DNA from: an uncultured Clostridia bacterium
Lineage (GTDB): Bacteria > Bacillota > Clostridia > Oscillospirales > Acutalibacteraceae
Direction of reading: 5' to 3'
NCBI GenBank assembly: GCA_937912045.1
Contig: CALDPI010000174.1
Location: 1 to 9,851, forward strand
DNA length: 9,851 bases
The notes below the pieces were generated by a model that had not been told where the DNA came from, did not search any database, and was given only the letters and a program-made list of their open reading frames with translations. Of the stretch, positions 1 to 8,013 are shown piece after piece; position 1 is the first letter of the stretch, and each line of letters begins with the position of its first letter. Made by a program: the position numbers and the translations under genes.

Positions 1-68
1 TGGGCAACAACCCGATGGTTGGCGCCACCGTTGCTTGCGCAGTTGCTATTGAAGAAGCAAGCAAATAA
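1..68 (+). CDS. 3' end of an unidentified gene (partial)
   Basis: Only the last 21 complete codons are present. They read GNNPMVGATVACAVAIEEASK and end at a TAA (66-68) that is followed at once by a second in-frame TAA. The reading frame is certain because the same peptide ends another fragment in this window (stop at 5073-5075, ending EEALNK). Bases 1-55 are identical to 5005-5059, and the last few codons then differ. I do not recognise the family from this tail, which is rich in Gly, Ala and Met. A terminator hairpin follows at 136-184. The copy running off the left edge may be the intact gene, since the other lacks a head. Confidence 0.7.
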   Translation, partial: GNNPMVGATVACAVAIEEASK

Positions 69-135
69 TAAGGCTTTTGTAGGGTTTTGAGGTTTTTTCA
101 GCCCCCACAATCATAAAAAATCGAACAAATAACAG

Positions 136-184
136 TTGGACACATCATTTTAGGGTTTTGCCCTGTGATGTGTCCAATTTTTTT
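136..184 (+). terminator. Intrinsic terminator after the left-edge gene
   Basis: A perfect 12-bp stem pairs 136-147 with 166-177. A second small stem sits in its loop (AGGG at 152-155 with CCCT at 161-164). A run of seven T follows (178-184). The T-run is on the plus side, so it mainly ends transcription of the gene that stops at 68. Read on the minus strand, the hairpin lacks a good T-run and would be a weak end for the hydrolase gene at 325-2649. Confidence 0.8.
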
Positions 185-324
185 GTGAGGTTTTAAAAAT
201 GAAAAGACTACAAATGCAAACAAATTCAATTACATTTGAGTAGGGTTGCGACAAATATATTTAATACTGTAATATAAGAAATTTAAGACAAGTCAGTCAA
301 TATCATTTTCACACGTATTTTACA
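185..324. other. AT-rich spacer without a gene
   Basis: This AT-rich stretch lies between the terminator and the end of the minus-strand hydrolase gene. I see no open reading frame with a ribosome site and no convincing hairpin. The only repeated word is AGGGTT, at 242-247 here, which recurs as AGGGTTTT at 81-88, 152-159 and 350-357. Confidence 0.4.
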
Positions 325-2649
325 TCAAATGTCTCTTTCGTGAATTTTTAGGGTTTTAACGTCGGTTTTATCATCGATTGCGTCAATGTTAGAAAAATCT
401 ATTTTTTCAATAATTTCTGCGGCGCTTTTAAGAAGATGGCAGATTTCTGTTTCGGATTTGCATACCATATCGGAAAGCGATGTAGCAAAAAAAGAATCGG
501 TGTTGGCTTTGATTCGCATTTCTATCGATTCACGATCTATTGGCGAATTACACTCGAAGGCCTTTTTAACCTCATCAAAAATAATCTGCATTTCGGGCAG
601 ATAAAGGTAATTAGCGTTTTCGCTTATGTGAGAACGGCAATAATATCCTGCTGCGTTTCTTTTTAAAGTGATTTCGAAATTCGGGTTTGTCCGGGTAGTT
701 TTTTCCAGAAGTTGCAGAGAGTGTAATAAAGAGAAATCCGAGTGTGAAGCTAAAACACCGCAAAGGATTTTCATAAGTCCCACCGCAGAATCCATAGCCA
801 TATACATACGGTGATCCTTAGCTAAATAAAGCCTTTCGGCAAGACGAATGGCACAATCAATGAATCTGCCGATAACCGTTCTTGAAATATCTATAACGTC
901 TCGTCTAAGCATCTCGTCATCGGGAACAACCGTGGCAAGAGTCCGCAAAACTTCAACTGCTTCGTTTTGATGTTTAGCACCGTCTTCAGGTTCACGACCA
1001 AAGCAGGAATATAACTTTGTGTCAAATTTTGCACGGGTTATCAATTGAACAAAGGTATCCTGACCAAACTGCATATACATTGAATTTACAGGATTCCACG
1101 AACGCATCTCGACAATGGGCATAAAGGTTTGCCAAAGTTTTTGCATTACACTGCTGTTTTCGGCAGAATAGCGGTTTTTACAGTAGAAGGTTATAAAGTC
1201 CTCAATGCTTATGGTTTCGTTTTCCCAAGCGTTATGGGCGGCATATTCGGTCATAAAGGTATCGCCGTGAGAAAGCTCGGGCCAAAGCACTAATCCCTTG
1301 CAAAACGGGTCGTTTTTGGCAAGTTTAATTCGCTCGTTAGACCAATGATAAAAACCTCTGATATCGTTATCGGCTTCATAACCACTGAAAAGTCCGAAAA
1401 TCCACGGAAACTTTCCAATAACTCCCCACTCAGAAAAATTGCAGTCGCGTACCGTGTCCGAGGTGTAGTCGAATATAATAGACTGATTGGGATCAAGCTC
1501 CGAAAGCAGACGCTGTACATCCTTATTGCCAAACCAACCCCACAAATCCCAACTCGCGATAAGCAATGGCGCATTCGGATATTTTTCTTTTAAATATGAG
1601 CAAATTCTGCGATAAACGTAAAGCTTAAGGCGCATATTTACCTCGTTATCCGTGGAAAAGGAACGCTCTGCAAGACCTATTGTGTGGAAAATATCGGGTT
1701 TTCCGTATTCTTTTATATGTGTTTCGGTAAGTTTAAAATAGTTTTTAAGATTTTCATCATCAAGCACGTCCCAGGTTTGAGCAGTGGCTTCTCCTCCGTA
1801 TTTTTCGCCGCAAAGCAACGTTGGGTTCACCTTTTCAAGATATGCTTTTGGAGTGCGGGAATACCAATGAGTAATAGTGCCGCAATCCTCGGGGTGCATT
1901 AAATCATGCTCAAATGCATAGGTTAGCAGCTTTTTGCGAAGCTCACCACGGTATTCAAGCGACCAAAAAAGATTACGGTCGTGATGGTCGGGACCTGCTT
2001 CCGGAAGTTCTTCATCAAGTTTCGGGTACGGAACCGTGTCAGGAAACGCTTTTTGGAAAATATCATCAAGTCCGATACGTAGCATAAAGAGATTTAAACG
2101 TTTTTTCAGCATCCAGTCAATTTCTTTTTTCCAATCCTCAAAATTCCAATGCTCCGCCTGAAAACGGTGCAGACTACGGTGGGCAAAATATCGCAAACCT
2201 CGGTATTCAAATCTCGGTGCTTCGGTAAGATCAATGCCGTTTAAAGTGAGTTTGGATTTTGGGATACGATCGCCATCCCAAAACCAACGGCAACCGCAAT
2301 ATTTTTCAAAATAGCGGTAAACCGCATATATAGTAGCGCGTGGCCGACCTCCGCTTAAGAAAATGCAAGGATGTCCGTCAATCTCTTTGGTATAAATGCG
2401 GTAGTTATCCTGTCCGTATATAACACCGAAATCGTCAATCTTTTTGGCAAGATACCATTCTGCCGCAAGATGATTTACGGCGTCTGTGCCTATTATAACA
2501 AGGGGCGTGTTGTCTTGCGGTAATGGTTCATAATCGTTTAGCAAAACACCCTGTATATCGCAGGCATTTTGAAGAAGCTCAACAAAAGTCTCTGCCGCAA
2601 TTCTGTAAGCTGTATGTCCGCTTTTTGGGTAGATAACCTTAACTGTCAT
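325..2649 (-). CDS. GH89-like glycoside hydrolase (alpha-N-acetylglucosaminidase type)
   Basis: 774 residues with no signal peptide, so probably cytoplasmic and acting on imported oligosaccharides. Residues 1-145 look like the small N-terminal domain common to GH89, GH67 and GH115 enzymes, with the hallmark RPRATIYAVYRYFEKYCGCR at 102-121. Residues ~150-500 resemble the NAGLU barrel: WKKEIDWMLKKRLNL at 173-187, PWIFGLF at 415-421, IEDFITFYCKNRYS at 482-495. Two Glu are good catalytic candidates, E328 (GLAE) and E458 (WPELSHGD). They are 130 residues apart, the same spacing as the catalytic pair I recall for human NAGLU (316/446). The rest is a helical C-terminal domain. The start has an AGAAAGGA ribosome site (2658-2665) 8 nt upstream. 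The gene is divergent from an AraC regulator that probably controls it. Known families with related architecture (DUF4838 proteins, GH115) remain alternatives, and the substrate cannot be read from the sequence. Confidence 0.75.
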   Translation of the reverse strand: MTVKVIYPKSGHTAYRIAAETFVELLQNACDIQGVLLNDYEPLPQDNTPLVIIGTDAVNHLAAEWYLAKKIDDFGVIYGQDNYRIYTKEIDGHPCIFLSGGRPRATIYAVYRYFEKYCGCRWFWDGDRIPKSKLTLNGIDLTEAPRFEYRGLRYFAHRSLHRFQAEHWNFEDWKKEIDWMLKKRLNLFMLRIGLDDIFQKAFPDTVPYPKLDEELPEAGPDHHDRNLFWSLEYRGELRKKLLTYAFEHDLMHPEDCGTITHWYSRTPKAYLEKVNPTLLCGEKYGGEATAQTWDVLDDENLKNYFKLTETHIKEYGKPDIFHTIGLAERSFSTDNEVNMRLKLYVYRRICSYLKEKYPNAPLLIASWDLWGWFGNKDVQRLLSELDPNQSIIFDYTSDTVRDCNFSEWGVIGKFPWIFGLFSGYEADNDIRGFYHWSNERIKLAKNDPFCKGLVLWPELSHGDTFMTEYAAHNAWENETISIEDFITFYCKNRYSAENSSVMQKLWQTFMPIVEMRSWNPVNSMYMQFGQDTFVQLITRAKFDTKLYSCFGREPEDGAKHQNEAVEVLRTLATVVPDDEMLRRDVIDISRTVIGRFIDCAIRLAERLYLAKDHRMYMAMDSAVGLMKILCGVLASHSDFSLLHSLQLLEKTTRTNPNFEITLKRNAAGYYCRSHISENANYLYLPEMQIIFDEVKKAFECNSPIDRESIEMRIKANTDSFFATSLSDMVCKSETEICHLLKSAAEIIEKIDFSNIDAIDDKTDVKTLKIHERDI

Positions 2650-2685
2650 ATAAAAAATCCTTTCTATTGTTTCAACTTAATATGC

Positions 2686-2714
2686 AGTTTACATCAAAAA
2701 ACTTTATTTTACAA
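2686..2714 (-). promoter_or_regulatory. Candidate promoter of the GH89-like gene
   Basis: On the minus strand, TTGTAA (2709-2714) and TAAACT (2686-2691) are separated by 17 nt. They would start RNA about 30 nt upstream of the ATG at 2649. The -10 match is only partial, as expected for a promoter that needs an activator such as the neighbouring AraC protein. Confidence 0.4.
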
Positions 2715-2755
2715 CTCATAAAATGAACCAAAAGGTTGAAAATATGATAATAGCG

Positions 2756-2783
2756 TTGACAATAAAATGCAGTATGTTATAAT
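2756..2783 (+). promoter_or_regulatory. Consensus sigma-70/sigma-A promoter of the araC-type gene
   Basis: TTGACA at 2756-2761 and TATAAT at 2778-2783 are perfect consensus hexamers with a 16-nt spacer. The predicted start at about 2790 leaves a 30-nt leader before the ATG at 2820. An ATGCAGT word inside the spacer (2767-2773) also occurs at 2682-2688 beside the divergent promoter and may be an operator half-site for autoregulation. Confidence 0.75.
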
Positions 2784-2819
2784 AAAAAACAGAAAAAATC
2801 GTATTGTGTGGTGTAAAAT

Positions 2820-3566
2820 ATGATATTTGATGGAAGCCTTTCGGAATTTACAATTACAGACGTGCTGAAAATAAAAAGAACCGGAGTTAATCAAGCAGGT
2901 CAAAGCGGTAGAAGACCGATTGGATATCTTTCTTGTCGTTTGTCGGGATTTTCGGAAATTAAACTTGCCGATACAACCTTGCATCTTGATACAGAACACT
3001 ATTTTCTTTGCCCTCCCTATGCCGAATATACCCACCACTACGGCGATGAAGAGCTTATAGCCGTTCATTTAAACTTCACTAAAAATCCCCCGAAAGAAGT
3101 GGAATTAATCTATAATACCTCGCCCGAGGTTAAAAATTTGTTTTTACAATTGTACACGGTTTGGAAAGAAAAGCAACCGGGATATATGCTTAAATGCAAA
3201 TCAATTGTGTATAACATTTTATATTTATTCCAACTTTCAAATTATAAAGAGGTCAATTCAAAAATCAAAAATTCAATGGATTATCTTTATAAAAACTATT
3301 TAAACCGCGATTTCAGTATTGATAAAATGATTAAACAATCTTTTTTAAGCGATGCTTATTTCAGAAGGTTTTTCCGTCAGATATACGGCTGCAGCATTGT
3401 TGAATTTGTAAACCGTTTGCGTGTTGAACACGCTAAAAGCTTAATTGAATCGCGCCATTACAGCATTCAGCAAATTGCGTTAATGACAGGGTTTTCAGAC
3501 GTGAAATATTTTTCTCAAGTGTTTCGCAAGTTTTCAGGGTACACGCCATCAAAATACAACCGATAA
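2820..3566 (+). CDS. AraC/XylS-family transcriptional regulator
   Basis: 248 residues. The N-terminal ~145 residues form a cupin-like sensing domain, typical of regulators that bind small sugars, with a His-rich stretch THHYGDEELIAVHLNF at 71-86. The C-terminal ~100 residues are the two helix-turn-helix AraC module: DFSIDKMIKQSFLSDAYFRR (164-183) is the first motif, and SIQQIALMTGFSDVKYFSQV (215-234) with FRKFSGYTPSKYNR to the end is the second and signature part. The ribosome site is weak (GGTG at 2810-2813, 6 nt before ATG) although the promoter is a perfect consensus, so the protein may be made at low level. It is divergent from the GH89-like gene and 16 nt upstream of the acyltransferase-like gene. 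It is therefore the likely sugar-responsive activator of the cassette; the inducer is unknown. Confidence 0.9.
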   Translation: MIFDGSLSEFTITDVLKIKRTGVNQAGQSGRRPIGYLSCRLSGFSEIKLADTTLHLDTEHYFLCPPYAEYTHHYGDEELIAVHLNFTKNPPKEVELIYNTSPEVKNLFLQLYTVWKEKQPGYMLKCKSIVYNILYLFQLSNYKEVNSKIKNSMDYLYKNYLNRDFSIDKMIKQSFLSDAYFRRFFRQIYGCSIVEFVNRLRVEHAKSLIESRHYSIQQIALMTGFSDVKYFSQVFRKFSGYTPSKYNR

Positions 3567-3582
3567 GTAAAGGAGAATTGCT

Positions 3583-4728
3583 GTGATAAACGAAAAATTT
3601 TTATCTTATCAAGCCGAAGCAAACGAAAGCTTTAATACGGAATTTTTTGCAACAGAACGTGTTTTGAGCTATGCAAAGCGCGCAGAAGTCCAAGCAGATC
3701 ACTATGAAATGCTTGAATGGTTTTTAAATAACGCAGATGAGGAAACACTGCGCTTTATGTGGCATTTTTATTATTTTTTATACTGCACCGACGAGGATTT
3801 TTCTCTGACACCGCACCTTGTAGACGGAATAAAAACGCCTGAATCCGTTAAAGCGGAAAACATCGGCTGCATCCGTGCCGTTGTTTATCTTTTGGCGATA
3901 GATAATCTTGAAAAATGGACCGAAGGAAAAAACGTTGAAAAAGAAAAAATAATTAACGGCTATTTTGATCGTTACAGAAATATGGCTCAGTTAAATCGAA
4001 TTTCTCATAACACACCCGGATTTTTACGTCTTTCTTATTTTTTATATTCTTATTCAAAGCCGATTATTTTGCGTGTGGGACGCTTAAATTTTCAGTTCAC
4101 CGAGTATAAAAATATTTGCGAAACTTATGAGGATGCAAACGGGAACAGAATTTTTGCAGCTCTCCCGAACTATACTTATAATCAAAAAGGCTTTCAGGAA
4201 AAAGAAGGATTTACTCCTTTTTATGAAAAAACCGAAACTATGCTCACGGCACACCTCTTTAAACCTGACGGCAGCCTTAGTCTTAATCCTCAAAAACTTT
4301 CTCTTGAAAATTTAAAGCTTGTGTTAAAGCCAGGTGATCCGGTTTTAACAATACATATACCTGAAGACGGCCCTATGCTTTATGATGACGTTATAAAATC
4401 ACTTAACGAGGCTGAACGAATTTTTACAGAATATTTTCCGCCCCACAAGGCCATTGTTTGCAACACGTGGTTTCTTGATCCGGCACTTCGTCGCGACGGT
4501 GTTATTAAAAATGATAGCAATATGGCAAAGTTTGCTGATTTGTTCGACGTTATCAGTGGCACGGATAATAACAACAACTCTATTTTTGAGCATGTTTTCA
4601 AGGTTAAAAGGCAACCTCTTGAGGATTTAATTCCTACCAGTAGCTTTACCGGGCGACTTGTAAATCGGGCAATAAGCGGCGAAAAGCTTTATTGGGGCTA
4701 TGGACTGCTCAAGGGGATGTATCCGTAA
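3583..4728 (+). CDS. Acyltransferase-like protein with NAT_N and GNAT_C-type domains
   Basis: 381 residues from a GTG start. The start is fixed by AAAGGAG at 3569-3575, 7 nt upstream, and by a gap of only 16 nt after the regulator stop. The N-terminal half is helical and resembles the NAT_N domain (for example LRFMWHFYYFLYCTDEDF at 56-73 and a helical segment to ~165). The C-terminal half carries features of the GNAT-like C-terminal domain: GDPVLTIHIPEDGPM (251-265), SLNEAERIFTEYFP (273-286), CNTWFLDPALR (293-303) and DSNMAKF (311-317). Proteins of this architecture are common in gut Clostridia beside sugar-catabolism genes, but no reaction is established that I can name. Pairing with a GH89-like hydrolase suggests a role with acylated or N-acetylated sugars; this is inference. 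The gene is AT-rich like its two cassette partners. The sequence changes character immediately after its stop. Confidence 0.75.
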   Translation: MINEKFLSYQAEANESFNTEFFATERVLSYAKRAEVQADHYEMLEWFLNNADEETLRFMWHFYYFLYCTDEDFSLTPHLVDGIKTPESVKAENIGCIRAVVYLLAIDNLEKWTEGKNVEKEKIINGYFDRYRNMAQLNRISHNTPGFLRLSYFLYSYSKPIILRVGRLNFQFTEYKNICETYEDANGNRIFAALPNYTYNQKGFQEKEGFTPFYEKTETMLTAHLFKPDGSLSLNPQKLSLENLKLVLKPGDPVLTIHIPEDGPMLYDDVIKSLNEAERIFTEYFPPHKAIVCNTWFLDPALRRDGVIKNDSNMAKFADLFDVISGTDNNNNSIFEHVFKVKRQPLEDLIPTSSFTGRLVNRAISGEKLYWGYGLLKGMYP

Positions 4729-4730
4729 TG

Positions 4731-5075
4731 ATAAAACGCCGGTGTAGTTTTTCGGAGCCCAACCCCACTCGCTTCCAGCATCCCGTTGCAGGTACTTATA
4801 AGAAGTGGTGCTATGAGAATGGCCAGAATTACTTCTCTGTTGCATCCGGTGGCGGTACAGGACGTACCTTGCATCCCGATAATATGGCTGCAGGCCCCGC
4901 TTCCTACGGTATGACCGACACAATGGGTCGTATGCATTCTGACGCTCAGTTCGCAGGTTCTTCTTCCGTTCCTGCCCACGTTGAGATGATGGGTCTTATC
5001 GGAATGGGCAACAACCCGATGGTTGGCGCCACCGTTGCTTGCGCAGTTGCTATTGAAGAGGCACTTAACAAGTAA
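4731..5075 (+). pseudogene. Headless 3' fragment of an unidentified gene (duplicate of the left-edge gene tail)
   Basis: An open frame runs from just after the acyltransferase stop to TAA at 5073-5075, but its only early ATG codons lie inside or on the end of that gene and have no ribosome site. Composition turns more GC-rich and codon use changes at about 4740. The convincing part starts near HPVAGTYKKW (~4785) and includes SVASGGGTGRTLHPDNMAAG, PASYGMTDTMGRMHSDAQ, SSSVPAHVEMMGLIGMGNNP and the ending CAVAIEEALNK. The final part equals the gene tail at the window start, so this is a C-terminal piece of that gene or a paralogue. I cannot name the family. The piece is followed by a strong terminator, as an original gene end would be, so this may be the ancestral 3' end displaced by the cassette. 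Confidence 0.65.
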
Positions 5076-5088
5076 TACTTTAAAAATA

Positions 5089-5116
5089 AAAGGACTTGGG
5101 TTATCCCAAGTCCTTT
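5089..5116. terminator. Bidirectional intrinsic terminator between convergent units
   Basis: A perfect 12-bp stem pairs 5089-5100 (AAAGGACTTGGG) with 5105-5116 around the loop TTAT. On the plus strand it is followed by CTTTTTT, and on the minus strand by TTTATTTTTA. It therefore ends both the plus-strand fragment (stop 5075) and the uxaA operon (stop at 5122). Confidence 0.9.
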
Positions 5117-5121
5117 CTTTT

Positions 5122-6558
5122 TTATAACGTCACTCCGTCTTTCCAAATGGCGAGTGAGGATTTATCCAGCGTTTCGCTTTTTGCACGCAGCTCGCCCGAC
5201 GCAAGCTTTATTATATAATCATAAAAATCGTCGGTTAACGCGTTTATCGGTGTGCCGTCAAGCAGCACGCCTGCATCAAAGTCAAGCCAGGCCTTTTTCC
5301 TTTCATAAAGTGCGGTGTTGCTGCTGATTTTAACGGTGGGAACAGGACAGCAAAACGGTGTGCCTCTGCCCGTTGTGAACAGCACAATTTGCGCGCCCGA
5401 TGCCACAAGTGCACAGGACGCAACAAGGTCGTTGCCGGGAGCGTTCAGAAGTGAAAGTCCCCTTTCCCTTACATTGTCGGCATAGGACAGCACGTCGATA
5501 ACGGGTGCGGTGCCGCCCTTTTGCACACAGCCGAGTGACTTTTCCGCAAGGGTGGTTATTCCGCCCTCTTTATTACCCGGGGACGGATTTTCGTCCACCC
5601 TTTCACCGTAGCGCATAAAATATTTTTTGAAATCGTTTATGAGGTCGGCGGTTTTTTGGAACACCTTTTCCGACACGGCGCGGTTCATTAAAATCTGTTC
5701 TGCGCCGAACATTTCGGGTACCTCTGTGAGAATGGTGCTGCCGCCCTCTGCCACTATTTTATCTGCGAATGAGCCGAGAAGCGCGTTGGCGGTGATGCCC
5801 GAAAAGCCGTCCGAGCCGCCGCATTTAAGACCGATTACAAGGTCCTTTACGCTGCACTCCGTCCTGGTGACACCGTCTGCATATTCCGCAAGGGCTTTGA
5901 CGATTTTTTCGCCCTCTGCAAGCTCATCCTCAACATCCTGACTGTTTAAAAACTTCACCCTGTTTGTGTCATACGGGCCCAGTACTGCCTTGAGCTCCTC
6001 AATATTTCCGTTTTCACAGCCGAGCCCCAAAACGAGCACCGCGGCCGCATTTGGATTGTTTATGAGTCCGCAAAGAAACTTAAGCGTCATTGACATATCG
6101 TCGCCAAGCTGTGAGCAACCGTACGGATGGGTAAAGGAATATATGCCGTCTATGTTTTCGGTTTTATATTTTTGCGTGCGTTTTTCAATCTCACGCGCGG
6201 TGGGTGCAACACAGCCGACGGTGGTAACGACCCACACCTCATTACGCACGCCAACGCGCCCGTCTGGCCTTTTATAGCCCATAAAGGTGCCGCTTTTCCC
6301 GGGTGTTATGGTGCTTTTTGTCGGCTCGTACTTATAACTTTGCACGCCTCCTATTGATGAGCGCATATTGTGGGAATGGACGTGCTCGCCCGATTTAATA
6401 TCGGTGGTGGCAACACCTATCGGGTAACCGTATTTTATGACGGTGTCGCCCGTTTTTATATCACAAAGCGCCACCTTGTGACCTGTGGGCACCGTTCCGT
6501 TTTCGGCGTTTATAATCACCGCAACGTTATCGTGCGGATTAATTTTTATTTCTTTCAT
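5122..6558 (-). CDS. uxaA: Altronate dehydratase
   Basis: 478 residues, close to the ~495 of E. coli UxaA. It removes water from D-altronate to give 2-keto-3-deoxy-D-gluconate in the cytoplasm, the last dedicated step of galacturonate breakdown before KDG kinase and aldolase. The N-terminal SAF domain spans about residues 1-75 (NPHDNVAV at 7-14, GHKVAL at 26-31, YGYPIG at 43-48, HVHSHN at 59-64). The large C-terminal UxaA domain follows, with GVRNEVWVVTTVGCV at 103-117, THPYGCSQLGDD at 143-154, LGLGCENGN at 177-185, then LKCGGSDGFSGITANA and a late TTGRGTPFCCPVPTVKI. These Cys and His motifs are the family's metal-site region. The ATG overlaps the uxaB stop as ATGA, so translation is probably coupled, and AGAGGTG (6563-6569) is the ribosome site. 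It is the last gene of the operon. Confidence 0.95.
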   Translation of the reverse strand: MKEIKINPHDNVAVIINAENGTVPTGHKVALCDIKTGDTVIKYGYPIGVATTDIKSGEHVHSHNMRSSIGGVQSYKYEPTKSTITPGKSGTFMGYKRPDGRVGVRNEVWVVTTVGCVAPTAREIEKRTQKYKTENIDGIYSFTHPYGCSQLGDDMSMTLKFLCGLINNPNAAAVLVLGLGCENGNIEELKAVLGPYDTNRVKFLNSQDVEDELAEGEKIVKALAEYADGVTRTECSVKDLVIGLKCGGSDGFSGITANALLGSFADKIVAEGGSTILTEVPEMFGAEQILMNRAVSEKVFQKTADLINDFKKYFMRYGERVDENPSPGNKEGGITTLAEKSLGCVQKGGTAPVIDVLSYADNVRERGLSLLNAPGNDLVASCALVASGAQIVLFTTGRGTPFCCPVPTVKISSNTALYERKKAWLDFDAGVLLDGTPINALTDDFYDYIIKLASGELRAKSETLDKSSLAIWKDGVTL

Positions 6559-8012
6559 ACCACACCTCTGAGTGCCGCGGGTGCATCACGCTTTATCAGC
6601 ACAAGCCAAGCGGCCACCATCTCTGCAAGGCCTTTATATTCTCTGAGGTCCTCGCCCCAGAAATCAGTGTTTGAGAGCACCGCATCTGTGAGCTCCTTTT
6701 CGCTTTTTGTAGCATTTTCGGCAAAGAAGCACAGCACCTCTTTATCATCGTGCACTACGTATTCATCGCCGTTCTGGCGCGTTGCATACAGTCCGTCCTC
6801 ACGCAGATTGGAAGAAGAATAAAATGCGATAAGTGCCGCTAAGGAAAAGGTGATGAGCGGCGGAAGCTTGCCGCTTTCTTTGACAAAATCGCAAAAGGAC
6901 GGAAGCACTCGCGCGCGCCATTTCGAAACCGAATTGAGTGAAATTGCAAGCAGCTCGTGGTCGATAAACGGGTTTTTAAAGCGCTCGAAAACCGACTCGG
7001 CAAAGGCTTTAACCTCCTCTTTCGGCAATTTCACCTGCGGAGCGATTTCGTCTGTCACCACGCGGCGCACAAATTCACCCATAAGGTCATCGTTCATCAT
7101 ATCGCGCACAATGTTAAACCCTGCGAGATATGCCGCCAAAACCGAGGAGGTATGCGCACCGTTGAGCACGCGCACCTTGCGCTCGCGGTAAGGCTTTTGG
7201 TCGTTTGTGAATATAACGGGGAGCCCTGCCTTATCAAGCGGCAGTTCTTTGCTTATATCCTTTTCCGATTCAATAACCCAAAGGGCAAACGGCTCGCCCA
7301 CTGTGAGCAGCTTATCCTCATAGCCTATACTTGCAAACACCTTTTCTGCATCGGCCCTGGGATAGCCCGTGACTATGCGGTCAACAAGCGTGCTGCAGAA
7401 AACGCAGTTATCTTTAAGCCAGACCTTAAAATCGGCGGGTAATTCCCACGCATCACAGAGTGACAGCACACAATGCTTCAGCTTTTTGCCGTTGTCCTCT
7501 ATAAGCTCTACAGGCAGAATAATTACGCCCTTGTCGGCCGCGCCTTTATAAAAACTATACCGCTCGTAAAGCCATTTTGTGAGCTTTCCGGGATAGGTGC
7601 GCGGGAGTCCTGTGGGGCTGTCGCTCGTATCCAGGGTGATTCCTGCCTCTGTCGTGTTGGACACAATAAAGCGCAGCGCATCCTCCCGTGCGAGAGCCAG
7701 CCACGCGTCATAGTCCTCCTCTGCGTCAAGCACGCTCTGTACCGAGGTTATAACGCGGCTCTTTTCAACCGTTTCGCCATTCTCCTCGCCGCGCAGCATT
7801 ACGGTATAGAGATTATCCTGCTCTGAAAATGCAGAAAGGTTTCCAAACGGGATGGGCTTTATTATTGCAACGTCACCCGAAAAGGCACCCTTTTCATTGG
7901 CAATGTCAATCATATAATCGACAAATGCACGAAGAAAATTACCCTCGCCAAACTGCATTATTTTAATGGGTCTGTCGCTGTTGCGGGTATAAATTTCTTT
8001 TATGTTTTTCAT
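6555..8012 (-). CDS. uxaB: Tagaturonate reductase (altronate oxidoreductase)
   Basis: 485 residues from the ATG at 8012 (E. coli UxaB has 483). It reduces D-tagaturonate to D-altronate with NADH. It belongs to the polyol-specific long-chain dehydrogenase (mannitol dehydrogenase) family: an N-terminal Rossmann domain opening with IMQFGEGNFLRAFVDY, then SNTTEAGI, CSTLVDRIVTGYPR, and the C-terminal catalytic domain with KVRVLNGAH. The K, N (+5) and H (+8) of that motif match the catalytic trio of the family and are K279, N284 and H287 here. The frame is open 16 codons further upstream, but that extension overlaps the GH4 end and lacks family similarity. The chosen ATG has AAGGA (8021-8025) 8 nt upstream and lies 1 nt after the GH4 stop. 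uxuB (fructuronate reductase) is the main alternative; the uxaA neighbour favours uxaB. Confidence 0.92.
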   Translation of the reverse strand: MKNIKEIYTRNSDRPIKIMQFGEGNFLRAFVDYMIDIANEKGAFSGDVAIIKPIPFGNLSAFSEQDNLYTVMLRGEENGETVEKSRVITSVQSVLDAEEDYDAWLALAREDALRFIVSNTTEAGITLDTSDSPTGLPRTYPGKLTKWLYERYSFYKGAADKGVIILPVELIEDNGKKLKHCVLSLCDAWELPADFKVWLKDNCVFCSTLVDRIVTGYPRADAEKVFASIGYEDKLLTVGEPFALWVIESEKDISKELPLDKAGLPVIFTNDQKPYRERKVRVLNGAHTSSVLAAYLAGFNIVRDMMNDDLMGEFVRRVVTDEIAPQVKLPKEEVKAFAESVFERFKNPFIDHELLAISLNSVSKWRARVLPSFCDFVKESGKLPPLITFSLAALIAFYSSSNLREDGLYATRQNGDEYVVHDDKEVLCFFAENATKSEKELTDAVLSNTDFWGEDLREYKGLAEMVAAWLVLIKRDAPAALRGVV

Positions 8013-8013
8013 T

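Noticed and set aside
2709..3068. 119-codon minus-strand frame overlapping the araC start and the divergent promoter region
   Set aside because: It overlaps the well-supported AraC gene and both promoters and has no recognisable domain; judged an antisense shadow.
4692..4730. ATG codons at 4692 and 4728 as starts of the downstream fragment
   Set aside because: Both lie within or on the end of the acyltransferase-like gene in another frame, without a ribosome site; the fragment is a headless 3' remnant.
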